Shown here in pieces: positions 47,391-58,115 of a stretch of 64,000 nt of DNA (the first letter of the stretch is position 1; each line of letters begins with the position of its first letter). The notes beneath the pieces were generated by a model. It saw only the letters and a list, made by a program, of their open reading frames with translations, made no database searches and had not been told where the DNA came from. The DNA comes from Clostridiaceae bacterium (GTDB taxonomy: Bacteria; Bacillota; Clostridia; Oscillospirales; Acutalibacteraceae). The position numbers and the translations under genes were made by a program. The DNA lies in NCBI GenBank assembly GCA_016285645.1, contig JAEERC010000064.1, positions 1 through 64,000 on the forward strand. The letters are read 5' to 3'.

Positions 47391-48728
47391 ATGAGTTCTT
47401 TCACAAAAGACGATATTCTGAAAATGGCGGACGAAAACAATGTAAGCATCATCCGCCTGCAGTTCACCGATATCCTCGGCGCGGTCAAGAACGTTGCCAT
47501 AACGAGGAGCCAGCTTGAGAAGGCGCTTGACAACAAGTGCATGTTCGACGGCTCGTCAATCGAGGGCTTTGTGCGCATTGAGGAGTCCGATATGTATCTC
47601 TACCCCGATTATTCCACCTTCACGGTTCTGCCCTGGCACGCGGACAAGGGCAACGGCAGAATCGCCCGCATAATCTGCGATGTTTACGGCTGCGACGGCA
47701 AGCCCTTCAGCGGCGACCCGCGCTATGTTCTCAAAAGAGCGGTTGCAGAGGCGGAGAAGATGGGCTATGTTTTCAATGTCGGTTCGGAATGCGAGTTTTT
47801 CCTGTTCAACCTTGATGAAAAGGGCAGACCCACTCTGGACACGGACGACCACGGCGGATATTTCGACCTCGGCCACCCCGACGAGGGCGAGGCGTGCCGC
47901 AGGGATATAGTCCACAATCTTGTGGCCATGGGCTTTGAGATTGAGGCGTCGCACCACGAATGCGCCCCCGCGCAGCACGAAATCGACTTCAAATATTCCG
48001 AGGCGCTCAGGGCAGCCGACGATGTTGTTACCTTCAAATATGTTGTAAAGAGCATTTCGCACCGCCACGGTCTTCACGCTACATTTATGCCCAAGCCCCT
48101 CTACGGCGTAGCGGGCAGCGGCATGCACTGCAACATGTCGCTTTTCAGAGACGGCAAAAATGTTTTCTATGACGAGAACGACCCGATAAATCTCAGCAAA
48201 GAGGCGTACAGCTTCATTGCCGGCATTATGAAATACATAAAGCCGATGACGGCAGTTCTCAACCCGCTTGTAAACTCCTACAAGCGCCTTGTGGCCGGTT
48301 ATGAGGCGCCCGTTTATATCGCGTGGTCCGCCAAAAACCGCAGCCCGCTTATCCGTGTTCCCTCCGCGAGAGGCAGCAGCACGAGAATTGAGCTGAGAAG
48401 CGCCGACCCCGCCTGCAACCCCTACCTCGAAATGGCGGTCTGCCTTATGGCGGGTCTTGAGGGCATCAAGCAGAACCTTGCCTGCCCGCCCTCAACGGAT
48501 TACAACATTTTCGATATGACCGATGAGGAGATAGCGAAGGCGGGTATCGAAATGCTCCCCTCGTCGCTCGAGGAGGCGACAGCCGAGTTTGAGGGCAACG
48601 AGTTTATAAAAGCCGTTCTCGGCGATCACGTCTATACCAAATATCTCGAAGCGAAAAAAGAGGAATGGCTCGCCTACCGCCGCCGTATATCGCAGTGGGA
48701 AATCGACCGTTACCTCGCGGTTTATTGA
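47391..48728 (+). CDS. glnA: Glutamine synthetase type I
   Basis: [13 protein letters not shown]...[22 protein letters not shown]...GSECEFFLF...[11 protein letters not shown]...[17 protein letters not shown]. Confidence 0.97.
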   Translation: MSSFTKDDILKMADENNVSIIRLQFTDILGAVKNVAITRSQLEKALDNKCMFDGSSIEGFVRIEESDMYLYPDYSTFTVLPWHADKGNGRIARIICDVYGCDGKPFSGDPRYVLKRAVAEAEKMGYVFNVGSECEFFLFNLDEKGRPTLDTDDHGGYFDLGHPDEGEACRRDIVHNLVAMGFEIEASHHECAPAQHEIDFKYSEALRAADDVVTFKYVVKSISHRHGLHATFMPKPLYGVAGSGMHCNMSLFRDGKNVFYDENDPINLSKEAYSFIAGIMKYIKPMTAVLNPLVNSYKRLVAGYEAPVYIAWSAKNRSPLIRVPSARGSSTRIELRSADPACNPYLEMAVCLMAGLEGIKQNLACPPSTDYNIFDMTDEEIAKAGIEMLPSSLEEATAEFEGNEFIKAVLGDHVYTKYLEAKKEEWLAYRRRISQWEIDRYLAVY

Positions 48729-48820
48729 GTATTATATAAATATTTTATAATATTATAAAAAAATACTTGATTTCACAAAAAAAATGTGATATTATAACCG
48801 ACAGTAAGATAAGTATTGAC

Positions 48821-48847
48821 AAAAGAGTGGGTTGTTCCCGCTCTTTT
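48821..48847 (+). promoter_or_regulatory. Stem-loop in rimP leader
   Basis: aaaagagtggg-ttgtt-cccgctctttt upstream of rimP with poly-T run. Confidence 0.65.
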
Positions 48848-48871
48848 GTTTATGTAGAAGGAGGAACGGAA

Positions 48872-49351
48872 ATGTCCGGTAAAGGCAAGGGCGGCAACAC
48901 GGTTGAAACCGTCCGGCAGATAGCCGAGCCGATAGCCGAGTCACTCGGTCTCGAGCTCTGGGATGTGCGCTTCGTCAAGGAGGGCGTGTCGTGGTATCTG
49001 CGTATTTTCATTGACAAGGAGGGCGGCGTCGGCATAGAGGACTGCGAGAATATGTCACGCGCCATTGACGCTCCGCTCGACGAGGCGGACCCGATTGAGC
49101 AGAGCTACTGCCTTGAGGTGTCATCGCCCGGTCTTGAGCGCGAGCTTGTAAGGGACGCCCATTTTGAAAAATACAGGGGCGAAAAAATCAAGGTCAGATT
49201 CATCCGTCCGCAGAACGGCAAACGCGAGTACGGCGGAATACTTGAGGATTACGACGGCAGAAACATCACCCTGCGCCTCGAAAACGGCGAGGGGCTGTGC
49301 TTTGAGAAAAAAGAGGCGAGTTACATAAAACTCGACGATTTCGATATTTAA
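48872..49351 (+). CDS. rimP: Ribosome maturation factor RimP
   Basis: IAEPIAESLGLELWDVRFVKEGVSWYLRIFIDKEGGVGIEDCENMSRAI...YCLEVSSPGLERELVRDAHF. Confidence 0.96.
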   Translation: MSGKGKGGNTVETVRQIAEPIAESLGLELWDVRFVKEGVSWYLRIFIDKEGGVGIEDCENMSRAIDAPLDEADPIEQSYCLEVSSPGLERELVRDAHFEKYRGEKIKVRFIRPQNGKREYGGILEDYDGRNITLRLENGEGLCFEKKEASYIKLDDFDI

Positions 49352-49374
49352 AAAGAAAGGAACAAAACGGAAAA

Positions 49375-50445
49375 ATGGATAACAAGGAATTTTTTGCGGC
49401 ATTGAGAATGCTCGCCAAGGAAAAGAAACTCTCGCTTGAAAACCTCTGCGAAGGTATAGAGAGAGCCATAGTAACGGCAGTAAAAAGAGACTTCAACGGC
49501 AAGGATATAGTTTTCTGCGAAATAAACCCCGAAGAGGATAAAATCAGGGTTTTCGTTCGCAAGAATGTAGTTAACGAAATCGACGACCCCGACGAGGATA
49601 TCACCGTTGACGAGGCAAAGCGCTACAAGCCGACAGCCCTGCCCGGCGACATAATCGAGATTGACCTCGACACAAGGGAGGTCAGCCGTATAGCCGCCGA
49701 AAAAGGCAAGCACGTTCTGCGCCAGGGCATAAGAGAGGCGGAGCACGGTCAGATGAGAGAGGAGTTCCAGTCAAGGAACCAGGAAATCGTTACCGTCAAG
49801 GTTTCAAAGATAGACCCCGAAACTCTCGACGCCTATGTCGAAATCGGCAAAATCGAGGAGCGCCTTCTTCGCAGCGAACAACTCCCGAACGACAATTTCA
49901 GGGAGGGCGACCTTATCAAGGTGTTCATCGTCGATGTAAAGGACACTCCCAAGAATATCCCGAGAGCCACGATTTCAAGAACGCACCCCGGCCTTGTAAG
50001 AAGGCTGCTTGAGAGCGAAGTGCCCGAGATTTACGACGGCACGGTCGAAATCAAATCCGTTTCGAGAGAGGCGGGCTCAAGAAGCAAAATCGCGGTTTAT
50101 TCATCGGATGAAAACGTTGACCCCGTCGGCGCCTGCATAGGTCCGAGAGGCACGCGTGTAGGCAAGATAGTTGACCTGCTCAGCGGCGAAAAACTCGACA
50201 TCGTCCGCTACAGCGACAACCTCGCCGAATTCGTGGCGGCGGCTCTCGCCCCCGCCGATGTAATCAGCGTTGATGTTGAAGAGGGCGACGAAAAGATATG
50301 CAGGGTTGTTGTTCCCAACGATCAGCTCTCGCTCGCCATAGGCAACAAGGGTCAGAACGCCCGCCTTGCCGCGAAACTCACGGGCTGCAAAATCGACATA
50401 AACCCCGAGGATGACACCGAGGACGTAATAGACTACGGAATTTAA
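49375..50445 (+). CDS. nusA: Transcription termination/antitermination factor NusA
   Basis: FFAALRMLAKEKKLSLENLCEGIERAIVTAVKRDF; S1 and KH domains (DPVGACIGPRGTRVGKIVDLLSGEKLDIVRYSDN). Confidence 0.97.
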   Translation: MDNKEFFAALRMLAKEKKLSLENLCEGIERAIVTAVKRDFNGKDIVFCEINPEEDKIRVFVRKNVVNEIDDPDEDITVDEAKRYKPTALPGDIIEIDLDTREVSRIAAEKGKHVLRQGIREAEHGQMREEFQSRNQEIVTVKVSKIDPETLDAYVEIGKIEERLLRSEQLPNDNFREGDLIKVFIVDVKDTPKNIPRATISRTHPGLVRRLLESEVPEIYDGTVEIKSVSREAGSRSKIAVYSSDENVDPVGACIGPRGTRVGKIVDLLSGEKLDIVRYSDNLAEFVAAALAPADVISVDVEEGDEKICRVVVPNDQLSLAIGNKGQNARLAAKLTGCKIDINPEDDTEDVIDYGI

Positions 50446-50480
50446 AGGCGCGTAAAATTTCAGAAAAAGGAGGAATACCT

Positions 50481-50753
50481 ATGCCGGCAAACCGCAGAGT
50501 GCCGCTGAGAAAATGCACCGGCTGCAACGAGATGAAGCCGAAGCAGGAACTTGTAAGGGTGGTAAAAAGCCCCGAAGGCGAGGTCTCGCTCGACCTCACG
50601 GGCAAAAAGCCCGGGCGCGGCGCCTATGTGTGCAGAAACGCCGAATGTCTCGCGAAGGCGAGAAAGGCGAAAAGATTTGAAAAGGCGTTTGCCTGCGCAA
50701 TACCCGACGAGGTATTCGACCGAATGGAAGGGGAGCTTAAAAATGGCGGATAA
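50481..50753 (+). CDS. ylxR: YlxR family protein
   Basis: RRVPLRKCTGCNEMKPKQELVRVVKSPEGEVSLDLTGKKPGRGAYVC. Confidence 0.95.
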   Translation: MPANRRVPLRKCTGCNEMKPKQELVRVVKSPEGEVSLDLTGKKPGRGAYVCRNAECLAKARKAKRFEKAFACAIPDEVFDRMEGELKNGG

Positions 50754-51084
50754 CCCCGCATTGCTCTCACTTTTGGGAATGTGCCGCAAAGCGAACCGCC
50801 TGGGCTGCGGCCACGACGCCGCGGTGGAGGCGATAAGGCAGGGCAGGGCTTCAATGTGCCTGTTCAGCAGCGATTCGTCTGAAAGACTGAAAGCGGAAAT
50901 TCACAGAGAAATAAAAATGAATAACAGAGAAGTTGCGGTTTATGTGCTCGAAAGCACAATGCAGGAAATCGGGCACGCAACAGGGCTTCGCTCGGCAGTT
51001 CTTTCAATCAACGACGACGGCTTTGCAAAATCCGCAGACAGGTTAGTTAATACGAACGACGGGAGGAAAACGAATGTTAAATAA
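50743..51084 (+). CDS. L7Ae-family ribosomal protein (YlxQ-like)
   Basis: [39 protein letters not shown]; start inside ylxR 3' end. Confidence 0.9.
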   Translation: MADNPALLSLLGMCRKANRLGCGHDAAVEAIRQGRASMCLFSSDSSERLKAEIHREIKMNNREVAVYVLESTMQEIGHATGLRSAVLSINDDGFAKSADRLVNTNDGRKTNVK

Positions 51085-53545
51085 ATACAAAGTTTCCGAA
51101 GTGGCAAAAGACTTCGGTCTGAAAAGCAAGGATGTAATAGACCTTCTTGCGAAATATTTTGAGGACCCCAAAAAGCATTCATCCGCGCTCAATGAGGATG
51201 AGCTTGACATAATCTTCGAAACCTTCACTCTCGAAAAGCAGGTTGACGAGGAGGGGTTAAACGCCTATTTCGAAACCGCCTCGGCACGCGAGGAAAAGCC
51301 GAAGGAAGAGGAGAAAAAGCCCGAAGAGGCAAAGGCGGAGGAAAAGCAGGAAGAGGCGAAACCCAAAGAGGTAAAGGCGGAGGAAAAGCCCGCCGAAAAG
51401 GAGAAATCGCCCGAACAGAAGAAGGAAGAAAAACCCGCTGAGAAGCCCTCAAAGCCCGAAAAGGCGAAGGAGGAAAAGGCAGGCAAATTCCGTATGCCCG
51501 AGCGTAAGGAAACCGTTCCCGAGAAGAAGAAGGAACAGAAGCCCGCTCAGGCGAGAACAAAGGGCGAAATCCGCACAATCGACACAAGAGCCAGCAATGT
51601 TGACCTTGAAAAATACAACGAGCGCTACGAGAATATCGCCCCCGGCACATCCTCGCGCCGCAACGACAATCAGGTCAACAAGCAGAAGATAAAGCAGAAA
51701 TCACAGCAGTACCGCAAGCAGGGCAACCGCCAGACAAAGCGCGAGACAGAGGCGGAGAGGTTAAAGAGAATCGCCGCCGAGCGCGCGAAGAAGCCCCAGC
51801 TTCAGTTAAAGCTTCCCGAGGAAATCACCGTGGGCGAGCTTGCGGCTATGCTCAAAAGAACGGCTGCCGAAGTCATCAAGCAGCTTTTCGGCCTCGGAGT
51901 TATGGCTACGGTCAACCAGACGCTCGACTATGACACCGCGGCCATAGTCGCCGAGGAAATGGGCGCGAAGGTTGAGAAACTCGTTGTTGTCACCATTGAG
52001 GACAGAATCATTGACGACAGTGAGGACGACGCCGCCGACCTCGAGCCGAGAGACCCTGTTGTTGTCGTTATGGGTCACGTTGACCACGGCAAAACCTCCA
52101 TTCTCGACGCGGTGCGCAACACAGCCGTCACAGCCACCGAAGCGGGCGGCATAACCCAGCACATCGGCGCTTACAGAGTTGACCTCAACGGTCAGAAAAT
52201 CACCTTCCTTGACACTCCCGGCCACGCGGCGTTTACATCAATGCGCGCGAGGGGCGCCATGGCTACCGATATAGCGATTCTTGTTGTTGCGGCGGACGAC
52301 GGCATTATGCCGCAGACCATCGAGGCCATAAACCACGCCAAAGCGGCGGACTGCCCGATTGTTGTCGCCATAAACAAGATGGACAAACCCGCTGCCCAGC
52401 CCGACAGAGTGCTCCAGCAGCTCACCGAATATGAACTTGTTCCCGAGGAATGGGGCGGCGACACAATCTGCGTGCCCGTTTCCGCTCTCACCCACGAGGG
52501 TATTGACAAACTCCTCGAATCCGTGCTTCTCGTAGCGGAGATGAAGGAACTCAAGGCGAACCCGAACCGTCCCGCCAAGGGCGTTGTAATTGAAGCGAAG
52601 CTCGACAAGGGACGCGGCGCGGTCGCAACCCTCCTTGTTCAGAACGGCACCCTTCACCCCGGCGACACCGTAGTCGCGGGCACGGCGGTCGGCAAAGTGC
52701 GCGTTATGCTTGACGACAAGGGCCGCAAGGTTAAGGCGGCAGGCCCCTCCGTTCCCGTTGAAATCACGGGTCTCGCGGAGGTTCCGCAGGCGGGCGACAT
52801 CTTCAACGCCGTAAACGACGAACGCCTTGCCAGGGAACTTGTTGAGCAGAGAAAGAACAAGGAAAAGGAAGAGCAGTTCAAGCAGTTCGAGAAAGTCACT
52901 CTCGACAACCTTTTCGATTCGCTCAAATCGGGCGAACTCAAGGATCTCAACATCGTTCTCAAAGCCGATGTTCAGGGCTCGGTTGAGGCGGTCAAGCAGA
53001 GTCTTGTCAAACTCTCCAACGACGAGGTAGTCGTCAAGGTCATCCACTCGGGCGTGGGCGCCATAAACGAGAGCGATATTATGCTCGCGAACGCCTCCAA
53101 CGCCATAGTCATCGGCTTCAATGTCCGCCCCGATCCCGTTGCCACGGAGCACGCGGAGCGCGACGGCGTTGACATAAGAACATACAGAATTATTTACGAC
53201 GCCATAGAAGAGATTCAGTCCGCAATCAAAGGTATGCTCGCGCCCAAGTTCCGCGATGTCGATATCGCGAGAATCGAAGTGCGTCAGGTTGTCAAAATCT
53301 CCTCGGTCGGCAATGTCGCGGGCTGTTACGTGCTTTCGGGCAAGGTCAACAGAAACGCGAAAATCCGCGTTGTGCGCGACGGCATAGTCGTAACGGAAGC
53401 GGAAATAGCCTCGCTGAGAAGGTTCAAGGACGATGTCAAGGAGGTCGCCTCCGGCTTTGAATGCGGCATAAGTCTTGAAAAATTCAACGACATCAAAGAG
53501 GGCGACATCTTCGAGGCGTATGTCACCGAAGAATACAGGGAGTAA
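51074..53545 (+). CDS. infB: Translation initiation factor IF-2
   Basis: [40 protein letters not shown]; Lys/Glu/Pro-rich N-terminal linker. Confidence 0.98.
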   Translation: MLNKYKVSEVAKDFGLKSKDVIDLLAKYFEDPKKHSSALNEDELDIIFETFTLEKQVDEEGLNAYFETASAREEKPKEEEKKPEEAKAEEKQEEAKPKEVKAEEKPAEKEKSPEQKKEEKPAEKPSKPEKAKEEKAGKFRMPERKETVPEKKKEQKPAQARTKGEIRTIDTRASNVDLEKYNERYENIAPGTSSRRNDNQVNKQKIKQKSQQYRKQGNRQTKRETEAERLKRIAAERAKKPQLQLKLPEEITVGELAAMLKRTAAEVIKQLFGLGVMATVNQTLDYDTAAIVAEEMGAKVEKLVVVTIEDRIIDDSEDDAADLEPRDPVVVVMGHVDHGKTSILDAVRNTAVTATEAGGITQHIGAYRVDLNGQKITFLDTPGHAAFTSMRARGAMATDIAILVVAADDGIMPQTIEAINHAKAADCPIVVAINKMDKPAAQPDRVLQQLTEYELVPEEWGGDTICVPVSALTHEGIDKLLESVLLVAEMKELKANPNRPAKGVVIEAKLDKGRGAVATLLVQNGTLHPGDTVVAGTAVGKVRVMLDDKGRKVKAAGPSVPVEITGLAEVPQAGDIFNAVNDERLARELVEQRKNKEKEEQFKQFEKVTLDNLFDSLKSGELKDLNIVLKADVQGSVEAVKQSLVKLSNDEVVVKVIHSGVGAINESDIMLANASNAIVIGFNVRPDPVATEHAERDGVDIRTYRIIYDAIEEIQSAIKGMLAPKFRDVDIARIEVRQVVKISSVGNVAGCYVLSGKVNRNAKIRVVRDGIVVTEAEIASLRRFKDDVKEVASGFECGISLEKFNDIKEGDIFEAYVTEEYRE

Positions 53546-53548
53546 ACT

Positions 53549-53923
53549 ATGCCCGGTTATAAATCAGACAGAATATCAGAAGATATAAAGCGTGAGATTA
53601 TCGCCATCACCCGTGAACTCAAGGACCCGCGCGTGGCGGATAAAATGCTCACCATAGTTCGTGTGGATATTGCGAGCGATGCTTCCTTCGCGAAGGTCTA
53701 TGTGAGCGCGCTTGACGGTATTGAAACGGCTAAAACCGCCGTCAAGGGTCTTGTAAGCGCCACGGGATTTATCCGCAGGGAACTCGGAAACCGCCTGCAC
53801 CTGAGGAAAACGCCCGAGCTTAAATTCATCGCGGACGATTCCATTGAAAAAGGTATGGAAATCATAAAGAAGCTCGACAGTATTGCCGCGAAAGAGGACG
53901 GAGAAAACACAGATGCTGATTGA
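53549..53923 (+). CDS. rbfA: Ribosome-binding factor A
   Basis: RISEDIKREIIAITRELKDPRVADKMLTIVRVDIASDASFAKVYVSALDG. Confidence 0.95.
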   Translation: MPGYKSDRISEDIKREIIAITRELKDPRVADKMLTIVRVDIASDASFAKVYVSALDGIETAKTAVKGLVSATGFIRRELGNRLHLRKTPELKFIADDSIEKGMEIIKKLDSIAAKEDGENTDAD

Positions 53924-54866
53924 AATTGAAAACTGCGCCGATTCGCTCAGAGAGGTGCAGAAAATACTTCTGCTCTGCCACGCCCACCCGGACGGCGACA
54001 CGCTCGGCTCGGCAACGGCTCTCGCCCTCGCGCTCAAGGCGATGGGCAAGGAAATAGCCGTGCTGTGCGACGACGAAATCGCGCCGAAATACGATTTTAT
54101 GTTCACGGGCGTGCACAGAACAGTTGATTTTGAGCCGGAGCTCATTGTCGCCGTGGATGTAGCAGACCCCGAACTGCTCGGCAAAAACCTCAATCTCAAA
54201 TACGGCGAAAAGGTCGATATGTGCATCGACCACCACACTTCAAACAGAAGTTTCGCCCAGGCGACCTGGCTCGACGCCGATTCCGCGTCCGTTGCGGAAA
54301 TGGTCTATGAGCTTCTCAGACTGCTTGAGGCGGAGATTACGCCGCAGATGGCGTCCTGCCTTTTCACGGGTGTTTCCACCGACACGGGTTGCTTCCGTTT
54401 TTCGAACACCACCTCGCGTTCGCACCGCATAGCGGCTGAGCTTATTGACGCGGGCGCGGATTCGCAGATGATTATTCAGAACTTCTTTGAAATCAAAAGC
54501 AGATCCTACGCGATGCTCGAAAAAATGGCTATGGATGAACTTCAGCTCTACCTCGGCGGCAGATGCGCCATTATGCCCGTCACCCGCGCAATGCTCGGCA
54601 AAAGCGGCGCGTCCGACAGCGACACCGACCGCCTCGCGAACATTCCGCGCAGAATAGAGGGCGTTGTTGTTGCCGTAACTTTAAAGGAACAGCCGGGCGG
54701 CGAGTTCAAGGCGTCCGTGCGCACCCACGGCGATGTTGACGCCTCGGCAATCTGCGAGCGTATGGGCGGCGGCGGTCACGTAGGAGCCGCGGGCTGCACT
54801 TTACAGATGCCCCTTCCCGCCTGCGTCGCGCGCATTATAGAAGAGGTTGAAAAAGAAATCGGCTGA
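53913..54866 (+). CDS. nrnA: DHH/DHHA1 phosphoesterase, NrnA-like
   Basis: LLLCHAHPDGDTLGSATALALAL...CIDHHTSN...GGGGHVGAAGCTL; start at 53913 overlapping rbfA. Confidence 0.92.
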   Translation: MLIEIENCADSLREVQKILLLCHAHPDGDTLGSATALALALKAMGKEIAVLCDDEIAPKYDFMFTGVHRTVDFEPELIVAVDVADPELLGKNLNLKYGEKVDMCIDHHTSNRSFAQATWLDADSASVAEMVYELLRLLEAEITPQMASCLFTGVSTDTGCFRFSNTTSRSHRIAAELIDAGADSQMIIQNFFEIKSRSYAMLEKMAMDELQLYLGGRCAIMPVTRAMLGKSGASDSDTDRLANIPRRIEGVVVAVTLKEQPGGEFKASVRTHGDVDASAICERMGGGGHVGAAGCTLQMPLPACVARIIEEVEKEIG

Positions 54867-54886
54867 CAGCCGTAAAACGAAAAAAT

Positions 54887-54930
54887 ATCCGCTCAATGCT
54901 TTACGCGAAAGAGCGGATTTTTCTTTTTTG
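54887..54930 (+). terminator. Rho-independent terminator of the rimP-nrnA operon
   Basis: atccgctc-aatgctttacgcgaaa-gagcggat then ttttcttttttg. Confidence 0.85.
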
Positions 54931-54934
54931 ATAT

Positions 54935-55063
54935 TCAGTTTTTCTTTTCCGATTCTTCGGCGTTTTCCGATTCGGCGGCGAGCATCTCCTCGCTGACAAG
55001 CAGCCTGAAAGTGGTTACGGTGTTTTCGCCCTCAAGCCCCGAAATGTTTACGTAAATACCCAT
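54935..55063 (-). CDS. Small 42-aa protein MGIYVNISGLEGENTVTTFRLLVSEEMLAAESENAEESEKKN
   Basis: Not in the supplied track; ATG preceded by acggaggtaaaaatc. Confidence 0.6.
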   Translation of the reverse strand: MGIYVNISGLEGENTVTTFRLLVSEEMLAAESENAEESEKKN

Positions 55064-55153
55064 GATTTTTACCTCCGTTTTTTATGTCATTTGTTTGTTC
55101 CCTGACTTAATGATAACAGAGGTATTGTCCTATAAACGGGACTTTACAAATTT

Positions 55154-55729
55154 TTATAATTCAGATTCAAAAACGGTGGAACCGTACTTTTTTGCAAGCT
55201 TATCCAGCTCTTTATTAATGAATTCGGAAGAAACTGAAGTCAGTTTCATATGAATTTTTTGAGTATGTTTTCTTTTTATCTCTTCAAAACTGCAATTTTG
55301 ACCGAAAGATGATTCATAGGTGTCGGAACGGCAGTTTAAAAGAACTTTATCAAGTGACAGGCAGTTTTTGATGGGCGTGTCTATGCGTTCAAAATCTTTT
55401 ATAATTACATACCAGGGACGATACTCCATCCAGTTGTATTCTTTAATCCAACTTTCAAAAGAGATGTTATTATCGTTGAAACCGTAAAGATGTCCTCTGC
55501 CGGTTATAACCTGAATATTCTTTCCTCGCGAATCGGTTATTCCTTCCGCCAGAAAAAACTCGTCGCCGTCACTTACGGAAGAAGGTCTTTTTGTTTTTGT
55601 GTAATTCAAAATATACCAGGTTTTATTTCCGTTTTTTACTTTATGCAGATTTGCGAAACCGTTCTCGTTTTGAGGACCTTCAAATTTAATCCATATGGTA
55701 TTTGTGTTCGTATTTTTTATGTTTGCCAA
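55154..55729 (-). CDS. Hypothetical protein, AT-rich, possibly EVE/PUA-like
   Basis: ORF of 191 aa with preceding aaggagaatc SD; GDEFFLAEGITDSRGKNIQVITGRGHLYG...WYVIIKDFERID. Confidence 0.6.
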   Translation of the reverse strand: MANIKNTNTNTIWIKFEGPQNENGFANLHKVKNGNKTWYILNYTKTKRPSSVSDGDEFFLAEGITDSRGKNIQVITGRGHLYGFNDNNISFESWIKEYNWMEYRPWYVIIKDFERIDTPIKNCLSLDKVLLNCRSDTYESSFGQNCSFEEIKRKHTQKIHMKLTSVSSEFINKELDKLAKKYGSTVFESEL

Positions 55730-55744
55730 AACGATTCTCCTTTT

Positions 55745-56647
55745 TTACTCAAAGAAAAACGAGGGGTTGTTCGTGAACATAGCGGTTACCGCCTGAAGAT
55801 ACTGCGCATAAACAAACTGGGCGTAGTAGGTTCTGTCGCCCACGGTCTTCTGCGCGTCCATAACGCAGAAACTGCCGTTTTCGTTTGTGCCGTCGGTCTG
55901 CGTGAGTGTGAAGCCCGCTTCGGTCAGAGCGGTGAAATACGCGTCAAGCGTTTCGAATTTTACGCCCGCGAAGGCGTTCCCACTCGAGTAGATGCACTGC
56001 CAGTCGCACTCTTCCATCAGGGCGGGGTCGGTCACCTTTTCGCCGTCTGCGCCGATTATTTCGAGTTTCCCTTCGCCGAGAAGGGGGGCGTCGAGCGCGG
56101 GGAAGAACTTCGCGACATTCTCATCGAATTTGCAAACGCATTCGAACACATCGAACGACACGGTATATTCCGAGGTCTCAATGTTGAAATCGGTCTGAGA
56201 AATACTGCATATATATTTCCCGTTGCTCCAGTACCCTTCGACGGACGCCTTGTCGCCTGTTTCCTCCTCCGAGTGGAAGGCGATGCCGCCCGTCCAGCCG
56301 AAGGCGTTGAGCGATTCGGAGAACTGTGAAAGCACAGAGGAGTCGCCCGCGAGTCTCAGGCGGATGAAATCCGTTTTGTAGCCGTAGGTCTTCTCGTCGG
56401 CGAAATAGTGAGACTGCGTTTTGCAGGTAAGCCCCGGGGGAAGTTCATCCGGGAAACCCTCGGGAAGCAGGGACGGCATAAAGCCGTTCGCTTTTATTTT
56501 GTCGCTGAACTGTTCCGTTGTGGGCGCCTCGGTCACGGCTTGCGTGACGGTCGTCTTTGTTTCTACGCTCTTTTTGCAGGAGGCACACACAAGGAGCGCC
56601 GCGGGAAGAACAAGGCATATCGCTTTTTTGATAATACTTTTTTTCAT
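55745..56647 (-). CDS. Secreted lipoprotein of unknown function
   Basis: LVLPAALLVCASCKKS signal/lipobox; Thr-rich linker. Confidence 0.75.
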   Translation of the reverse strand: MKKSIIKKAICLVLPAALLVCASCKKSVETKTTVTQAVTEAPTTEQFSDKIKANGFMPSLLPEGFPDELPPGLTCKTQSHYFADEKTYGYKTDFIRLRLAGDSSVLSQFSESLNAFGWTGGIAFHSEEETGDKASVEGYWSNGKYICSISQTDFNIETSEYTVSFDVFECVCKFDENVAKFFPALDAPLLGEGKLEIIGADGEKVTDPALMEECDWQCIYSSGNAFAGVKFETLDAYFTALTEAGFTLTQTDGTNENGSFCVMDAQKTVGDRTYYAQFVYAQYLQAVTAMFTNNPSFFFE

Positions 56648-56783
56648 AATGCACTTCCGATAAAATTTATAAATCTATTTTAATATTCATTTAATCCGTT
56701 GTCAATTGCAATACTTTATTTGACATTATCCCCCGTAAATAGTAAAATAATATTTCAGTAATATTAAATAAAGAGAGGTTATT

Positions 56784-58115
56784 ATGTTTAACACGATATA
56801 TCTGCCGATAGGTGTCGGAACCTTCCACCTTGAAACGGCGCAGAGTGAATTTGAAAAGAGCGTGAAAATGCTTAAAGGCATTGACGGCGATATCATTGTG
56901 CCCGCCGAAATGCTGCTGAGCATCGACAAACTTGTTGATTTTATTGACGGCAAAACCGCGGATCTCGTGATTGTGCAGAACATCACCTTCGCGAACGCCG
57001 CCTACATAAGCGAGATTCTCCGCCGCTTTGACTGCCCCGCCGTGCTCTGGACTTTAAAGGAGCCGCAGGCGGACGGCACCCGGCTGCGCTTAAACTCGCT
57101 CACGGGCGCGTTCTCCGCCGCGAATGCCCTCACGGCTTTCGGCAGACCGTTTGAATATGTGCTCGGCTCGCCCGAAGACGAAAATGTAAAGAACACAATC
57201 GCCTCCGCCGTGTCGGCGGCAAAGGTTAAAAAGGCGATGCGCTCCTTGAACCTTCTGCAGGTCGGTCATACCCCGCAGGGCTTCGGCTTCGGCAGGGCGC
57301 TCGATTCCGAAATGCTCACGGTGTTCGGCGTGAACACCGTTTCAATCGAGGCGAGGGAACTTATTGACAAGGCAAAAGCCTTTACAGATGAGGATATCGC
57401 CTCCTATCTTGACGACGCGAAAAACAGAATCCGCTCGCTCGACAGCATAGACAATAAAAATGTCTCCGATTTCGCCCGCCTTTACAAAGCGTACGCCGAA
57501 TATGTAAAAGAGAACAACATAGGCGCACTCGCTTCACGCTGCTGGCCGGATTTCTTCACATCCTTCGGCACTCCTGTGTGCTCCGTACTCGGCATATTGA
57601 ATGACCTCGGAGTGGCAAGCGCCTGCGAGGCGGACTCCTACGGCGCCCTCTCAATGTATATCTGCTCATATCTCACGGGCAAGAGCGCCTTTTTCGGCGA
57701 CCCCGTTGCCGTTGACGAAAAGGAAAACACAATCACCTTCTGGCACTGCGGTATGGCTCCCTGCTCCCTTGCGCGCAAGGACACGGGCGCGTGCGCGGGT
57801 GTTCACTGCAACAGAAAGATAGGCCCCACCCTCGAGTTCGGCTGCGAGGCGCAGCCCGAGGTCACGGTTTTCCGCATAGGCAGAAAGCCCGACGGCAGCT
57901 TCCGCCTGTTCATCGCTTCGGGCAGCGCTCCCGACAAGCCGAAGCAGTATTACGGCACTTCGATTGTCGTAAAAACGCAAAACAGCGCCCCCGATATAAT
58001 AAATAACGCGGTCAAAGCGGGCTGGGAACCTCATTTCGCGGTCGCCGTCGGCAACATAGCCCCCGCTCTCGAGGCGCTCGGCAATATGCTCGGCATTGAG
58101 GTCTGCAGATTCTGA
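56784..58115 (+). CDS. L-fucose/L-arabinose isomerase-like fold protein
   Basis: DLVIVQNITFANAAYISEILRRFDCPAVLWTLKEP...ITFWHCGMAPCSLA; C-terminal pattern of the fucose-isomerase superfamily. Confidence 0.7.
   Translation: MFNTIYLPIGVGTFHLETAQSEFEKSVKMLKGIDGDIIVPAEMLLSIDKLVDFIDGKTADLVIVQNITFANAAYISEILRRFDCPAVLWTLKEPQADGTRLRLNSLTGAFSAANALTAFGRPFEYVLGSPEDENVKNTIASAVSAAKVKKAMRSLNLLQVGHTPQGFGFGRALDSEMLTVFGVNTVSIEARELIDKAKAFTDEDIASYLDDAKNRIRSLDSIDNKNVSDFARLYKAYAEYVKENNIGALASRCWPDFFTSFGTPVCSVLGILNDLGVASACEADSYGALSMYICSYLTGKSAFFGDPVAVDEKENTITFWHCGMAPCSLARKDTGACAGVHCNRKIGPTLEFGCEAQPEVTVFRIGRKPDGSFRLFIASGSAPDKPKQYYGTSIVVKTQNSAPDIINNAVKAGWEPHFAVAVGNIAPALEALGNMLGIEVCRF

Noticed and set aside
52238-53152. 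304-aa minus-strand ORF
   Set aside because: Antisense to infB, an unmistakable conserved gene.
55490-56329. 279-aa plus-strand ORF
   Set aside because: Antisense to the orphan gene and the lipoprotein; the minus-strand frames have SD sites, and the lipoprotein also has a lipobox.
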